Shown piece by piece: positions 1 to 8,087 of a DNA stretch of 38,648 nt. The notes under the pieces were generated by a model. It did not search any database. It saw only the letters and a list, made by a program, of their open reading frames with translations, and was not told the origin of the DNA. Positions within the stretch are counted from its first letter, which is position 1, and each line of letters opens with the position of its first letter. Origin of the DNA: an uncultured Eubacteriales bacterium (lineage in GTDB: Bacteria > Bacillota > Clostridia > Oscillospirales > CAG-272); contig CAKRSS010000017.1 in assembly GCA_934401725.1 (NCBI GenBank), forward strand, positions 1-38,648, read 5' to 3'. The position numbers were made by a program, and so were the translations under genes.

Positions 1-239
1 CGGAAAAGGGATGGCGGTCGGGATATAGTGAGCGGGAACCGATTGCTCTCGGGGCGCTGCCCCGAACCCCGCCAAGGAGGCTTTTTGAAAAAAGCCCCCT
101 TGGAACCCGCAAAAACTTTCGGGAAAGGGATGGCGGTCGGGATATAGTGAGCGGGAACCGATTGCTCTCGGGGCCAGCCCCAGACCCCGCCAAGGGAGCT
201 TTTTGAAAAAAGCCCCCCTTGGATCCCGCAAAAACTTTC
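1..239. repeat. Two tandem copies of a ~119-bp hairpin-bearing repeat
   Basis: Positions 2-120 and 121-239 are near-identical direct copies, starting with GGGATGGCGGTCGGGATATA and ending with GCAAAAACTTTC. Each copy contains an inverted repeat in which CCAAGG(G)AGCTTTTT pairs with AAAAAAGCCCCCTTGG. Differences cluster in the middle, where GGGGCGCTGCCCC in the first copy matches GGGGCCAGCCCC in the second. This resembles dispersed intergenic hairpin repeats of Ruminococcaceae-like genomes. No coding sequence is seen. The window edge may cut a longer array. Confidence 0.85.
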
Positions 240-248
240 AAAAAAGGA

Positions 249-305
249 CGGGTCAGAGTCTGTGGGACGCCGGGACGGCGGCAGACTCTGACCCGCCCAT
301 TTTTT
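249..305. terminator. Strong bidirectional terminator-like hairpin
   Basis: GGGTCAGAGTCTG (250-262) pairs perfectly with CAGACTCTGACCC (282-294). A GC-rich loop separates the arms, an A-run lies before the stem and a run of six T follows (300-305). It could terminate transcription in either direction. No upstream gene is visible, so which transcript it ends is unknown. Confidence 0.55.
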
Positions 306-445
306 AAAGTTTTCGCCCGCCTTTGGGGAGGCGGCACGGGGCAAGGGCGAAGCTCTTGCCGTTGCGCACGCGCAGCGCTGGCCGCGCTCCGCAGAGCGCG
401 GAATCCCCTCGCGCTGGCCGCCGCCCGCAGGCAACACCCCCGTCC
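306..445. other. GC-rich intergenic stretch with small palindromes
   Basis: No gene is supported here. The stretch is GC-rich and includes a short hairpin, CCGCGCTC/GAGCGCGG, near 390-412. An open frame crosses it into the sulfatase gene, but it has no ribosome binding site and lies upstream of the sulfatase promoter. Confidence 0.5.
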
Positions 446-474
446 TTGACATTTCCCCGCGCGTGTGGTACAAT
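446..474 (+). promoter_or_regulatory. Sigma-A promoter of the sulfatase gene
   Basis: Consensus -35 TTGACA (446-451), a 17-bp spacer and -10 TACAAT (469-474) predict a transcript start near 481. This rules out translation starts upstream of about 481 for the sulfatase. Confidence 0.85.
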
Positions 475-502
475 GGTGCAGAATTCATGTTTGGGGGTTG
501 CT

Positions 503-1957
503 TTGAAACACGTTTTATTTATTTTCTTCGATCAGCTGAGATATGACGCCATCGGCGCGCTGGGGAATCCGTACATTTATACCCCCGCGCTGGACGCGCT
601 CGCGGCGGATTCGGTCATTTTCGACAGGTGCTATACACCCTCGCCCGTCTGCGTACCCGCGAGACTGTCGCTGCACGCCGGACAGTACCCTAACCGCACG
701 GGCAACTGCGGCAACGTAAAAAACGCCCCCGCCTACCACGGCAAGGGCTTCTACGCCGAGTTCACCGAGCACAGCTACGACTCCTGCTGCGTCGGTAAAA
801 TGCACTACGCGTGGGATTTGCTCGGCAACGTCGGCTTCAAGAAGCGCTACACACAGGAGCCCCTCGCCAATGACGACTACTCCGCCTTCCTGCGCAGCTC
901 GCCCGTCACCGAAAACATCTTCGACTATAACGGCCAGCGCAGCGATATGTACTACGTCCCGCAGGTCTCGCAGCTGCCCGCCGAGTACCACCCGACACAG
1001 TGGATAGGCGACCGCAGCCTTGACTTCCTCGGCTCGGCCGACCCCGAAAAGGATAATATCTTCCTCTTCTCGTCTATTTTCCACCCGCACCCGCCCTTCA
1101 GCCCGCCATCGCCCTGGAATAAAATCTACCGAAGCTACGACGGCATAGAGCCCCACGTCCCCGATAACTTCGACATGAAGGACATCGCTCCCCTGCTCTG
1201 CCCGAGAATGTCGCTCGAGCGCTTCGGCATCAGCGAGCTCGACCTCAAGCGCCTGCGCAACTTCTACTACGCCTGCGTCTCGTTCGGCGACTGGCAGGTC
1301 GGGCGCATAATCGCCGAGCTCAAACGCAAAAACATGTACGACGACACGCTCATCGTCGTCTCGTCCGACCACGGCGAGATGCTCGGCGACTTCTCAACCG
1401 TCGGCAAACGCTCCATGAAGGACGGCGCGGCGCATATCCCGCTCATGATAAAAATGCCGGGCGTCAAACCCGGCCGCAGAAGCGACGTCTGCTCGCTCGT
1501 CGACCTCGCCCCGACACTGCTGTCCTACGCCGGAATTGAGTACGATAAGAGCGAATACGACGGCGTCGACCTGTTCTCCGGGCGGCATAGCGAGGTGTTC
1601 TCACAGTACGGCTGCGGAAAATCCGGCGTCTTCATGCTCGTGACCGACCGCGATAAGCTGATCTGCTCCGCGGCGCGTGACAGATACTACTACTACCGCG
1701 ACTTCGACGAGGATCACGACACCTACGCCGAGAACGCGCCGCACCTCACCGACCTCAAATCAAAGCTCGACGCCTACATCGCCGCCGACAAAAACATCCC
1801 CGAGGCAGGCAAGAAAAAACCGGTCGACCACCCCTTCAATACCAAGTATAAGGATGACCCCTACGTCTACGACCGCGAAATGTCGCGCGTCCCGCCCGAA
1901 TACCACCTGCACCTGACCGACCCCGCCGAGGTCAAAAAGTCGGATTTTCTTGAATAA
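503..1957 (+). CDS. Sulfatase, formylglycine (Cys) type
   Basis: This is a 484-residue arylsulfatase-superfamily enzyme, expected to hydrolyse sulfate (or phosphonate) esters. Visible features are an N-terminal metal-site segment FFDQLRYDA, the signature CVPARLSLHAG with Cys50 as the residue converted to formylglycine, and the C-terminal metal segment SSDHGEMLGD near residue 285. There is no signal peptide, so it is probably cytoplasmic and acts on imported sulfated sugars. The TTG start at 503 is chosen because GGGGG (493-497) lies 5 nt upstream and the promoter at 446-474 excludes longer versions. The Cys-type signature needs a radical SAM maturase (anSME) in an anaerobe. The radical SAM gene at 3447 is of another family, so the maturase must lie elsewhere. 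The natural substrate is unknown. Confidence 0.9.
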   Translation: MKHVLFIFFDQLRYDAIGALGNPYIYTPALDALAADSVIFDRCYTPSPVCVPARLSLHAGQYPNRTGNCGNVKNAPAYHGKGFYAEFTEHSYDSCCVGKMHYAWDLLGNVGFKKRYTQEPLANDDYSAFLRSSPVTENIFDYNGQRSDMYYVPQVSQLPAEYHPTQWIGDRSLDFLGSADPEKDNIFLFSSIFHPHPPFSPPSPWNKIYRSYDGIEPHVPDNFDMKDIAPLLCPRMSLERFGISELDLKRLRNFYYACVSFGDWQVGRIIAELKRKNMYDDTLIVVSSDHGEMLGDFSTVGKRSMKDGAAHIPLMIKMPGVKPGRRSDVCSLVDLAPTLLSYAGIEYDKSEYDGVDLFSGRHSEVFSQYGCGKSGVFMLVTDRDKLICSAARDRYYYYRDFDEDHDTYAENAPHLTDLKSKLDAYIAADKNIPEAGKKKPVDHPFNTKYKDDPYVYDREMSRVPPEYHLHLTDPAEVKKSDFLE

Positions 1958-1970
1958 ATCGCGCAAAAAC

Positions 1971-2002
1971 AGCCGGTAGCCCGTCATGACGGGCTACCGG
2001 CT
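1971..2002. terminator. Bidirectional terminator between sulfatase and cinA
   Basis: A 32-bp perfect palindrome with 16-bp arms (AGCCGGTAGCCCGTCA and its complement) lies between convergent genes. CAAAAAC on its left gives a U-run for the cinA transcript. CCATTTTG on its right gives a short U-run for the sulfatase transcript. Confidence 0.85.
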
Positions 2003-2017
2003 CCATTTTGTTCGTAA

Positions 2018-3280
2018 TCAGACCTCAAACGTCAGCGCCAGTGCCTGATTTGAGGCCAGCGTGCGCAGATACGCCCTCTCGCGGTGGGGCGAGAGACGCA
2101 GCAGGCGCGCAAATTCGCGCTCGCGCGTGCTTATCGCTATCCAGATAGTGCCGACGGGCTTTTCCGGCGTGCCGCCGCCGGGGCCCGCAATTCCCGTCGT
2201 CGAAATGCCGATGTCGGTGCCGAGTCGCTCGCGCACGCCGCGCGCCATCTCAAGCGCCACCTGCTCGGACACCGCGCCGTAGCGCTCAAGCGACTCGCCC
2301 ATGACACCCAGCAGGCGCGCCTTGGCGTCGTTCGAGTAGGTCACACAGCCGCCCATGAATACGTCAGAGCAGCCCGCGACGTCGGTCAGACGCTTGGCAA
2401 CAAGCCCGCCCGTGCAGGACTCGGCGCAGGCTATCGTCATTCCGCGCGCCCGCAGACGGCGGATGACGGTGTCCTCAATCGAGGGCGAGTCGATATCGTA
2501 AATGTAGGGCGCGACAGCAGTGCGGCGAACGGTCTCTATCATGCCGTCGCACATCGAGCGGGCGGTCGCCTCGTCGGCGGCGCGCGCCGTCACACGCAGA
2601 CGCACCTCGCCCGAGCCGCAGTAGGGCGCGAGCGTCGGGTTCTCGGAGCTGTTCATGAGCCCGCACAGCTCGTCCTCAACCGCCGACTCGCCCATGCCGA
2701 GAATGTTTATGTTGCGGCTGACAAGCACCCCGCCCGTCCTAAGTGCAAGGTAGGGTCGCACCTGCTCGAAAAACAGCGGCTCAAGCTCGCGCGGCGGCCC
2801 CGGCAGCATGATGACAGTCCGCTCGCCTGCAACGCCGGGGACGCACCCCTCAAGCGCCAGCGCGGGAGCCGTTCCGTAGTCGTTCGGGAAAATTATCGCC
2901 CCGCGCGGCATCATGGCCTGCTTTATGTTGTTGTCCGTCATGTGACGGGCGCACTCGGCAAAATAGGTGCGTATGCGCTCGAGCGAGGGCTCGTGCAGCT
3001 CCATCCCGCGGCCGAAAAGCCGCGCAACCGTCTCCTTTGTCAGATCGTCGCAGGTCGGCCCCAGCCCGCCGCTCATGACGACAAGTTCCGCCCGCCCGAG
3101 CGCCGCGCCGAGCGCCGCGGTCAGTCGCTCGGGATTGTCTCCGACCACGCCCTGATAGTATACCGGAATGCCCAGCTCCGCCAGCTGACGCGAAAGATAC
3201 GCCGCGTCGGTGTTGATTATGTCGCCGAGAAGAAGCTCGGTGCCCACGCACAGAATTTCTGCGCTTGAAATGCTGCCCAT
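2018..3280 (-). CDS. cinA: CinA family: nicotinamide-nucleotide amidase / MoCF-like protein
   Basis: This 420-residue protein has the full two-domain CinA layout. The N-terminal molybdopterin-binding-like domain (about residues 1-170) shows GTELLLGDIINTDA, SGGLGPTCDD and LPGPPRE. The C-terminal PncC-like amidase domain (about 260-420) shows AESCTGGLVAKRL with the catalytic serine, and STTGIAGPGGGT. The family deamidates nicotinamide mononucleotide for pyridine nucleotide recycling, and the N-terminal domain is linked to ADP-ribose hydrolysis. The ATG at 3280 is preferred over the in-frame ATG at 3295, because GAGGTG lies about 6 nt upstream of it and itself sits inside the longer version. It stands alone, not next to recA or pgsA as in some Firmicutes. 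Confidence 0.95.
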   Translation of the reverse strand: MGSISSAEILCVGTELLLGDIINTDAAYLSRQLAELGIPVYYQGVVGDNPERLTAALGAALGRAELVVMSGGLGPTCDDLTKETVARLFGRGMELHEPSLERIRTYFAECARHMTDNNIKQAMMPRGAIIFPNDYGTAPALALEGCVPGVAGERTVIMLPGPPRELEPLFFEQVRPYLALRTGGVLVSRNINILGMGESAVEDELCGLMNSSENPTLAPYCGSGEVRLRVTARAADEATARSMCDGMIETVRRTAVAPYIYDIDSPSIEDTVIRRLRARGMTIACAESCTGGLVAKRLTDVAGCSDVFMGGCVTYSNDAKARLLGVMGESLERYGAVSEQVALEMARGVRERLGTDIGISTTGIAGPGGGTPEKPVGTIWIAISTREREFARLLRLSPHRERAYLRTLASNQALALTFEV

Positions 3281-3309
3281 TTTATCACCTCTCATGTTTT
3301 TTCAGTGAT

Positions 3310-3338
3310 ATTATAGCAAAACGCCGCGCGTTTGTAAA
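3310..3338 (-). promoter_or_regulatory. Promoter of cinA
   Basis: Read on the minus strand, -35 TTTACA (3338-3333), a 17-bp spacer and -10 TATAAT (3315-3310) precede the cinA start by about 30 nt. Confidence 0.75.
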
Positions 3339-3356
3339 GCGGGGCGCCGAAATTAC

Positions 3357-3385
3357 TTGCATATCCGCCCAAGTTGTTGTATAAT
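3357..3385 (+). promoter_or_regulatory. Promoter of the radical SAM gene
   Basis: -35 TTGCAT (3357-3362), a 17-bp spacer and -10 TATAAT (3380-3385). It is divergent from the cinA promoter, with the two -35 boxes only about 18 bp apart. Confidence 0.8.
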
Positions 3386-3446
3386 TAAGAGAGTACCGCG
3401 CAATTCGAGAGCTGCGCGGTCTTATACCATAAGCGAGGTGTTGAAA

Positions 3447-4340
3447 ATGATTGACGGCTGCCACCTCTGTCCCCGCAACTGCGGGGCGGACAGACAGGGC
3501 GGCAAGCGCGGCAAGTGCGGCATGAGTGCCGAAATTTTGGTCGCGCGGGCGGCTCCGCACATGTGGGAAGAACCCTGCATCAGCGGAACGCGGGGCGCGG
3601 GAGCCGTGTTTTTCTCGGGCTGCCCGCTTGGGTGCGTTTACTGCCAGAACAGCGTGCTCAGCCGCGACGGCTACGGCGAGGCCGTCAGCGAGGACAGACT
3701 GTGTGAAATAATCCTACGTCTGCGCGACACCGGCGTGCACAACATCGACCTCGTGACACCGACGCACTATTCAGACGCGCTCGTCCGCGTCCTCGGGCGC
3801 GTGCGCCCCGGGCTCGGCATACCCGTCGTCTATAACTGCGGCGGCTACGAGCGCGTCGAGACGCTGCGGACGCTGTCAGGACTTGTCGACATCTACCTGC
3901 CCGACCTCAAATACGCCTCGTCCGAGCTCGCCGCACGCTACTCGGACGCCGCCGACTATCCCGAGCGCGCGCTCGAGGCCATCGCCGAGATGTACCGGCA
4001 GTGCGGCCCCGTCGTCTTCGATGAGGACGGAATGCTGCGCCGCGGTGTCATCGTGCGCCATCTCGTCCTGCCGGGCTGCCGGTACGACTCGGAAAAGCTG
4101 CTCCGAGCGCTCGCCGACACCGTGCCCGTCGACGGCATTCGGCTCAGCCTCATGCGGCAGTTCACGCCGGATTTTGTCGACCGCGCGCGCTACCCCGAGC
4201 TCGGGAGGCGGCTGACGACGTTCGAGTACCAATCCGTCCTTGGCATGGCCGACGACCTGGGCTTCGAAGGCTACTGCCAGCAAGCCTGCTCTGCGAGCGC
4301 CAAATATACCCCGGTTTTTGACCTTACAGGCATAAAATAA
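3447..4340 (+). CDS. Radical SAM protein, PflA-like (PflX group)
   Basis: This 297-residue radical SAM enzyme resembles pyruvate formate-lyase activases of the PflX type. The 4Fe-4S/SAM motif CPLGCVYC (CxxxCxxC) lies near residue 66. An N-terminal cysteine cluster, CHLCPRNCGADR...GKCG, is typical of this subgroup and may bind another metal centre. Further family matches are VTPTHYSDAL, VVYNCGGYE and VDIYLPDLKY. The target is not known, since no pyruvate formate-lyase gene is nearby. The ATG at 3447 is chosen because GAGGTG (3435-3440) precedes it by 6 nt. It is likely monocistronic. A small hairpin (4341-4363) follows the stop codon but lacks a U-run. Confidence 0.88.
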   Translation: MIDGCHLCPRNCGADRQGGKRGKCGMSAEILVARAAPHMWEEPCISGTRGAGAVFFSGCPLGCVYCQNSVLSRDGYGEAVSEDRLCEIILRLRDTGVHNIDLVTPTHYSDALVRVLGRVRPGLGIPVVYNCGGYERVETLRTLSGLVDIYLPDLKYASSELAARYSDAADYPERALEAIAEMYRQCGPVVFDEDGMLRRGVIVRHLVLPGCRYDSEKLLRALADTVPVDGIRLSLMRQFTPDFVDRARYPELGRRLTTFEYQSVLGMADDLGFEGYCQQACSASAKYTPVFDLTGIK

Positions 4341-4380
4341 GCCAAAAGCTATTTACTTTTGGCGGAAAAACGCGTATAAT
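4341..4380 (+). promoter_or_regulatory. Promoter of the NodB-like/GH27 unit, overlapping a small hairpin
   Basis: -35 TTTACT (4352-4357), a 17-bp spacer and -10 TATAAT (4375-4380) predict a start near 4387. A hairpin, GCCAAAAG (4341-4348) with CTTTTGGC (4356-4363), covers the -35 box. It could be a weak end for the preceding gene. The transcript would start just before the palindromic element at 4394. Confidence 0.65.
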
Positions 4381-4393
4381 ATCAATCAGTATC

Positions 4394-4563
4394 TTAAGGC
4401 TTCCGCGCATAATTCCGAGGGCGCAATTGCACAGTCAGATTTTTCGTCAGATGAAACAAAAATCCGCAGGTTGTAGCAGCGCTACAGTCAAGAATTTTTG
4501 TGAAATATGACGAAAAAATGCCCGGCAAGTGTGCCACTCGGACATTGCGCAGTGATGCCTTAA
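4394..4563. mobile_element. MITE-like palindromic element, copy A (170 bp)
   Basis: The element is bounded by TTAAGGCTTCCGCGC on the left and GCGCAGTGATGCCTTAA on the right. Internal blocks are shared with the copies at 7257, 17699 and 23032 (GCCCGGCAAGTGTGCCACTCGG, read in two parts; GCGCAATTGCAC; CAAGAATTTTTGTGAAATATGACG). It has the same orientation as copy D and the opposite one to B and E. Its central arms do not match well: the left carries CGCAGGTTGTAG (D type) and the right CTACAGTCAAGAATT (B type). It lies in the predicted 5' untranslated region of the next gene. Confidence 0.85.
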
Positions 4564-4578
4564 TCAACCGGAGCCATC

Positions 4579-5817
4579 ATGAGACGAAAGACAGAAACAC
4601 CAATAGCAGTAAGGCGCGCATGCCGGATAGTATGCGTGCTTTTGGCGTTTGCAACGGTGCTGCTGTTTTTCGCAGGCGAATGCAGGCTCGCGCAGATATT
4701 CGAGTGTCTGAGCGCCGAGGACGAAACGGTGCGTCAGTATTATCTCGAGTCGCTGAGGCTGCTCAGCCGCCACAATCTCGTCTCCAACCTGTGCCACGGC
4801 AAATACAGTCAGAGCGGCTCGGCATCGGTCTGCCTGCTCATCCGCCGTCCGGACGGCGCGCTCATGCGCAACGCCTACCCGCTGATAAACCAGTTCGGCT
4901 ACACAGGCGCGTTTCTGCTCACCGGCGACACGCTGCCCGGAACGCCGGGCAACCTCAGCGTGGCGGAATACAGCTCGCTGACCTCGTCCGGCTGGCGCGC
5001 CGTGCTCGGCGGCACGGGCGGCGTCGACATCTCGCGTCCCGACTCTGCCGACGCCTTCCGCGCCTACATTTCCGACGTCACCAAAAGCCTGACACAGCGC
5101 GGCTTCGACCCGCCGCAGGTCTACTACCTCGAGCAGCACGACGCGAGCGAGGACTGCCTGCGCGTGCTCGGTGAGCAGGGCGTGCGGGTCGTTATACAGG
5201 GATACGCTGCCGAGAAGCAGTCGGAGCGCTACACCGGCAAGTGGTGGAGCGGCATGTACTTCTGCGGCTCGGTGACGCTGCAGAACGACACCTCGAACGT
5301 GCAGGAGTCCGTCTATTACGCCGGGCTCGGCGGCGGCTCGATGGTTGTTACCACGCGCCGAGTCACCGACGAGGGCGCAGACAACGCGCTCGACTGCTCG
5401 CCCGACAAGCTGCGCACCTGCCTTGAATGGTTCCGCGACGACCACAACACCTACGGCTTCCACATAACCGGCCTTGGCGGGCTGTATTCGGAGAAATACC
5501 GAGCCTACGAGCGCCTGCTTATCGCCACCGCGGGCTACGACACGCCCGAGGCCTACCTCGACGAGCTCGACGTGCAGCTGTTTGAAATCAGCCGCGAGAC
5601 GGCGGAACTCATCGGGCAGCTGTACGAGCCTGCGAACAAGCCTTACACGCCGGGCGAGTTTTTCAGCTTTGTCACAAGCCACTCCCCGCGCGAAATCTTC
5701 GCACTCATCACGGGCTACCGCCGCCTCAACCGCGACTACGCCGAAATCCGGCAGGGGCTGAACGGAATCACGACTGGCACCGGGGAGAATCAAATCTCCC
5801 ATCAACAAAAGCAATAG
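4579..5817 (+). CDS. Membrane-anchored NodB-like (polysaccharide deacetylase-fold) protein, probably non-catalytic
   Basis: The protein has 412 residues. A basic N-terminus and a hydrophobic segment at about 12-34 form an uncleaved signal anchor, so most of the protein is extracytoplasmic. Residues about 75-210 follow the order of a NodB deacetylase fold (a strand ending RRPDGAL, then GYTGAFLLTGD, LSVAEYSSLTSSGWRAVLGG). The TFDDG metal motif reads RRPDG and the His-x3-His motif reads as a Gly-rich segment, so the metal site seems lost. Fold assignment is an inference. GGAG (4570-4573) supports the start. It ends 15 bp before the GH27 gene, suggesting one transcript. The role is unknown; cell-surface glycan binding or remodelling is plausible from context. 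Confidence 0.7.
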   Translation: MRRKTETPIAVRRACRIVCVLLAFATVLLFFAGECRLAQIFECLSAEDETVRQYYLESLRLLSRHNLVSNLCHGKYSQSGSASVCLLIRRPDGALMRNAYPLINQFGYTGAFLLTGDTLPGTPGNLSVAEYSSLTSSGWRAVLGGTGGVDISRPDSADAFRAYISDVTKSLTQRGFDPPQVYYLEQHDASEDCLRVLGEQGVRVVIQGYAAEKQSERYTGKWWSGMYFCGSVTLQNDTSNVQESVYYAGLGGGSMVVTTRRVTDEGADNALDCSPDKLRTCLEWFRDDHNTYGFHITGLGGLYSEKYRAYERLLIATAGYDTPEAYLDELDVQLFEISRETAELIGQLYEPANKPYTPGEFFSFVTSHSPREIFALITGYRRLNRDYAEIRQGLNGITTGTGENQISHQQKQ

Positions 5818-5832
5818 GAAAGAAAAAATCAA

Positions 5833-7260
5833 ATGTACACTAAAATCGCAAAAGCTCCGCCGTCATGGAGCGGCAGACCCTCAATAAACGCGCCGTCCTG
5901 CTATGGTGCGGCGGCTCAAAAGCCGTTTCTCTGGCGCGTTCCCGTCACGGGCGAGCGCCCCATGCGCTTCGACGCCGACCTGCCCGCCGGGCTCTGGATC
6001 GACGGCACGAGCGGCATTATTTCAGGTCAGATTGAACGCGAGGGCGAATACAGCATCACCGTCCGCGCGGAGAACAGCCTCGGCGCGGACGAAAAAAATG
6101 TGCGGCTTGAAATCGGCCGGAACAAGGTCTGCCGCACGCCGCTGCTCGGCTGGACGTCGTGGAACGCCTTCCGCCAGCACGTCTCGCACAAAAACATCAC
6201 CGAAACGGCGCGACTGCTTGTCGGGACGGGGCTCGCCGACCACGGTTTTCAGTACGTCAACATCGACTCGAGCTGGCAGGGCGTCTACGGCGGGGAGCAC
6301 GACGCTATAACCGCCTCGCCCGCCTTCCCCGACATGAAGGCGACCGTCGATGTCATACATTCCTACGGTCTTAAGGCCGGCATCTACTCGACGCCCATGC
6401 AGAAGGCGTGGGGCGACACCGAAGCGCCCGGCTGCACCCGCGGCGCGCTCGATCCGCGCTTCAACAACACCTATTTCGGCATCGGCTCACGGCGTGCGGA
6501 GAAAGAAAACGTCGCGCAGTGGTGCGATTGGGGCTTTGACTACCTCAAATACGACTGGTCTCCGACCGACCGCTACAACGCCGAATTCATGAAGGACGCG
6601 CTTGAGGCGAGTCCGCGCGATTTCGCCTTTTGCGTGACCATCGGGGCCGCCTGGGGCGACCGCGAATACTGGGCGGAAAACTGCACCTCCTGGCGCGCCT
6701 GCCGCGACTCCGCCGACAACTGGCAGAACGTTCTCTCTCGCTTCGACAACAACCACGCGCGCTGGCAGTCGGTGGCGCGTCCGGGGCATTATTTTGACCT
6801 CGACATGCTGGAGCTCGGCGAGCAGTGGTCGGGAGCCTGCCGTCTGACGCCGGACGAGCAGGTGGTGGCCTTCACCATCCGCGCAATTTTCCCGTCGCCG
6901 ATTCAGATCTCGTGTGACCTCGCGAAGCTGACCGACTTCGACCTTGCCCTGCTGACCAACGACGAAGTGCTCGCAGTCAATCAGGACGTGCTCTCAGCGC
7001 CCGCCCGGTGCATCGACGAGCACAGGCGCGGCGAGGGCGTCGACCTCACGCACACAAAGCTATACGAAAAACAGCTTTCCGACGGCTCGGTCGTCCTCGC
7101 GCTATTCAATCTCGGCGAGACTGACGCCGCCATACCGCTCCCGCCTCTCGGCGGCCGCCGTGCGCGCGACCTCTGGGCTCGCGAGGCCATAGCGGAGTGG
7201 CCCGACTCGCTGACTCTCCCGCCGCACACGGTGAGGTTGGTAAAATTGGGGGGCATTTAA
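5833..7260 (+). CDS. GH27 alpha-galactosidase-like glycoside hydrolase with N-terminal Ig-like (He_PIG) domain
   Basis: The protein has 475 residues. About 30-100 is a putative-Ig-like domain (LPAGLWIDGTSGIISG...GEYSITVRAENS), and the rest is a GH27 (alpha/beta)8 barrel plus beta domain. Family blocks are GWTSWNAF, FQYVNIDSSWQG, YGLKAGIYSTP and DYLKYDW, with nucleophile Asp241. WRACRDSADNW carries the likely acid/base Asp292. The family removes terminal alpha-galactose or alpha-N-acetylgalactosamine; which one cannot be read here. There is no signal peptide, so it probably acts on imported oligosaccharides. AGGAAAG precedes the ATG. The stop codon TAA (7258-7260) lies inside the terminal TTAA of palindromic element B, so the element defines the end of this gene. 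Confidence 0.9.
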   Translation: MYTKIAKAPPSWSGRPSINAPSCYGAAAQKPFLWRVPVTGERPMRFDADLPAGLWIDGTSGIISGQIEREGEYSITVRAENSLGADEKNVRLEIGRNKVCRTPLLGWTSWNAFRQHVSHKNITETARLLVGTGLADHGFQYVNIDSSWQGVYGGEHDAITASPAFPDMKATVDVIHSYGLKAGIYSTPMQKAWGDTEAPGCTRGALDPRFNNTYFGIGSRRAEKENVAQWCDWGFDYLKYDWSPTDRYNAEFMKDALEASPRDFAFCVTIGAAWGDREYWAENCTSWRACRDSADNWQNVLSRFDNNHARWQSVARPGHYFDLDMLELGEQWSGACRLTPDEQVVAFTIRAIFPSPIQISCDLAKLTDFDLALLTNDEVLAVNQDVLSAPARCIDEHRRGEGVDLTHTKLYEKQLSDGSVVLALFNLGETDAAIPLPPLGGRRARDLWAREAIAEWPDSLTLPPHTVRLVKLGGI

Positions 7261-7426
7261 GGCTTCACCGCGCAATGCCCGAGTGGCACACTTGCCGGGC
7301 ATCTTTTCCGTCATATTTCACAAAAATTCTTGTCTGTAGCTCCGCTACAGACAAGAATTTTTGTTTTATCTGACGAAAAATCTGACTGCGCAATTGCACC
7401 ATCGGAATTACGCGGTGAAGCCTTAA
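7257..7426. mobile_element. MITE-like palindromic element, copy B (170 bp)
   Basis: It runs from TTAAGGCTTCACCGCG to the exact complement CGCGGTGAAGCCTTAA (16-bp perfect terminal inverted repeats). The centre is a perfect 21-bp stem (7320-7340 with 7344-7364) with a 3-nt loop, flanked by T-runs, so it should also act as a bidirectional terminator for the GH27 transcript. The region between stem and ends pairs imperfectly. No open frame. Confidence 0.9.
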
Positions 7427-7577
7427 AAGCATACGTGCATATGCACTAGCACACACCCCTCAAAAAATCCTCCGACCCCTCGACAACTTTTTGTTGTTTT
7501 CGACACGACGAAATGATATAATTATCATATATCTGGAATAAAATAGCATTATTGCAAGCATCGAAAGGGGGATGAGC
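7427..7577 (+). promoter_or_regulatory. Promoter region of the two-gene ProA-like unit
   Basis: TTGTTT (7494-7499), a 17-bp spacer and TATAAT (7517-7522) form a plausible promoter. A GCATACGTGCATATGCAC segment (about 7429-7446) belongs to the GCATATGC repeat modules seen elsewhere in the window. AAAGGGGG (7563-7570) is the ribosome binding site of the next gene. Confidence 0.65.
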
Positions 7578-8078
7578 ATGATTTGTATTTTGTCCGGCGG
7601 GCAGGTGAGAGCGCTGCGCCGGGAGCTGGAGACGGACTGGGAGGTGAGAGTTCTGTCCCCTATGTGGGGCACGACGCTGCCGTCAGGCGTCGGACTTGTC
7701 GTCGTGACCGACAGCGCGGTCGGGGGCAGCTTCGGCGCGGCGGACGCCTGCCGGAGGCTGCTGCTCAGCGCAACCTGCCGCGGATTGCCGATAGTTTGTG
7801 TACTTACGCCGGGCGCGGAGCGCGACGAATGTCAGGACGTGCCCGGAATTATCAGCTTCGCGCAGGGGCTGGTCTGCCGCAAAAGCGAGGCCGTCCGGCT
7901 GCTGGACGCGCCGTGGGACGGCACCGACATGACACTGCGCCGTCGTTACGGGCTGGAATACGTCCGCATACTGCCGCCGTCGGCGCCGACGGCAAATGTC
8001 TGGCGACAGGTAACGGTCGTCTGCCGCAGACTGATGGGGGAAGAGGAAAGACACGCCAAAACCTGTGGAGGTGTCTGA
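7578..8078 (+). CDS. Unrecognised small protein, partner of the ProA-like gene
   Basis: The protein has 166 residues and I do not recognise a family. It begins MICILSGGQVRALRREL. Alternating hydrophobic strands (VGLVVVTDSAVGG; GLPIVCVLTPGA) suggest a compact alpha/beta (Rossmann or receiver-like) fold, and it ends in a basic helix. It has no signal peptide or membrane span. It is not glutamate 5-kinase: no kinase motifs and too short. The ATG at 7578 is preferred to 7572 because the purine-rich site ends at 7570, 7 nt away. It is followed after 66 bp by the ProA-like gene on the same strand. A joint role is an inference from position alone. Confidence 0.75.
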   Translation: MICILSGGQVRALRRELETDWEVRVLSPMWGTTLPSGVGLVVVTDSAVGGSFGAADACRRLLLSATCRGLPIVCVLTPGAERDECQDVPGIISFAQGLVCRKSEAVRLLDAPWDGTDMTLRRRYGLEYVRILPPSAPTANVWRQVTVVCRRLMGEEERHAKTCGGV

Positions 8079-8087
8079 CTCTGGCTC

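Noticed and set aside
323..502. Upstream extension of the sulfatase frame, including ATG at 323 and 473
   Set aside because: These codons lie upstream of or inside the TTGACA/TACAAT promoter and lack a ribosome binding site. The TTG at 503 has GGGGG at good spacing and gives a normal N-terminus.
7578..8078. Glutamate 5-kinase (proB) partner for the ProA-like gene
   Set aside because: Length and motifs do not fit: no kinase glycine loop or PUA domain.
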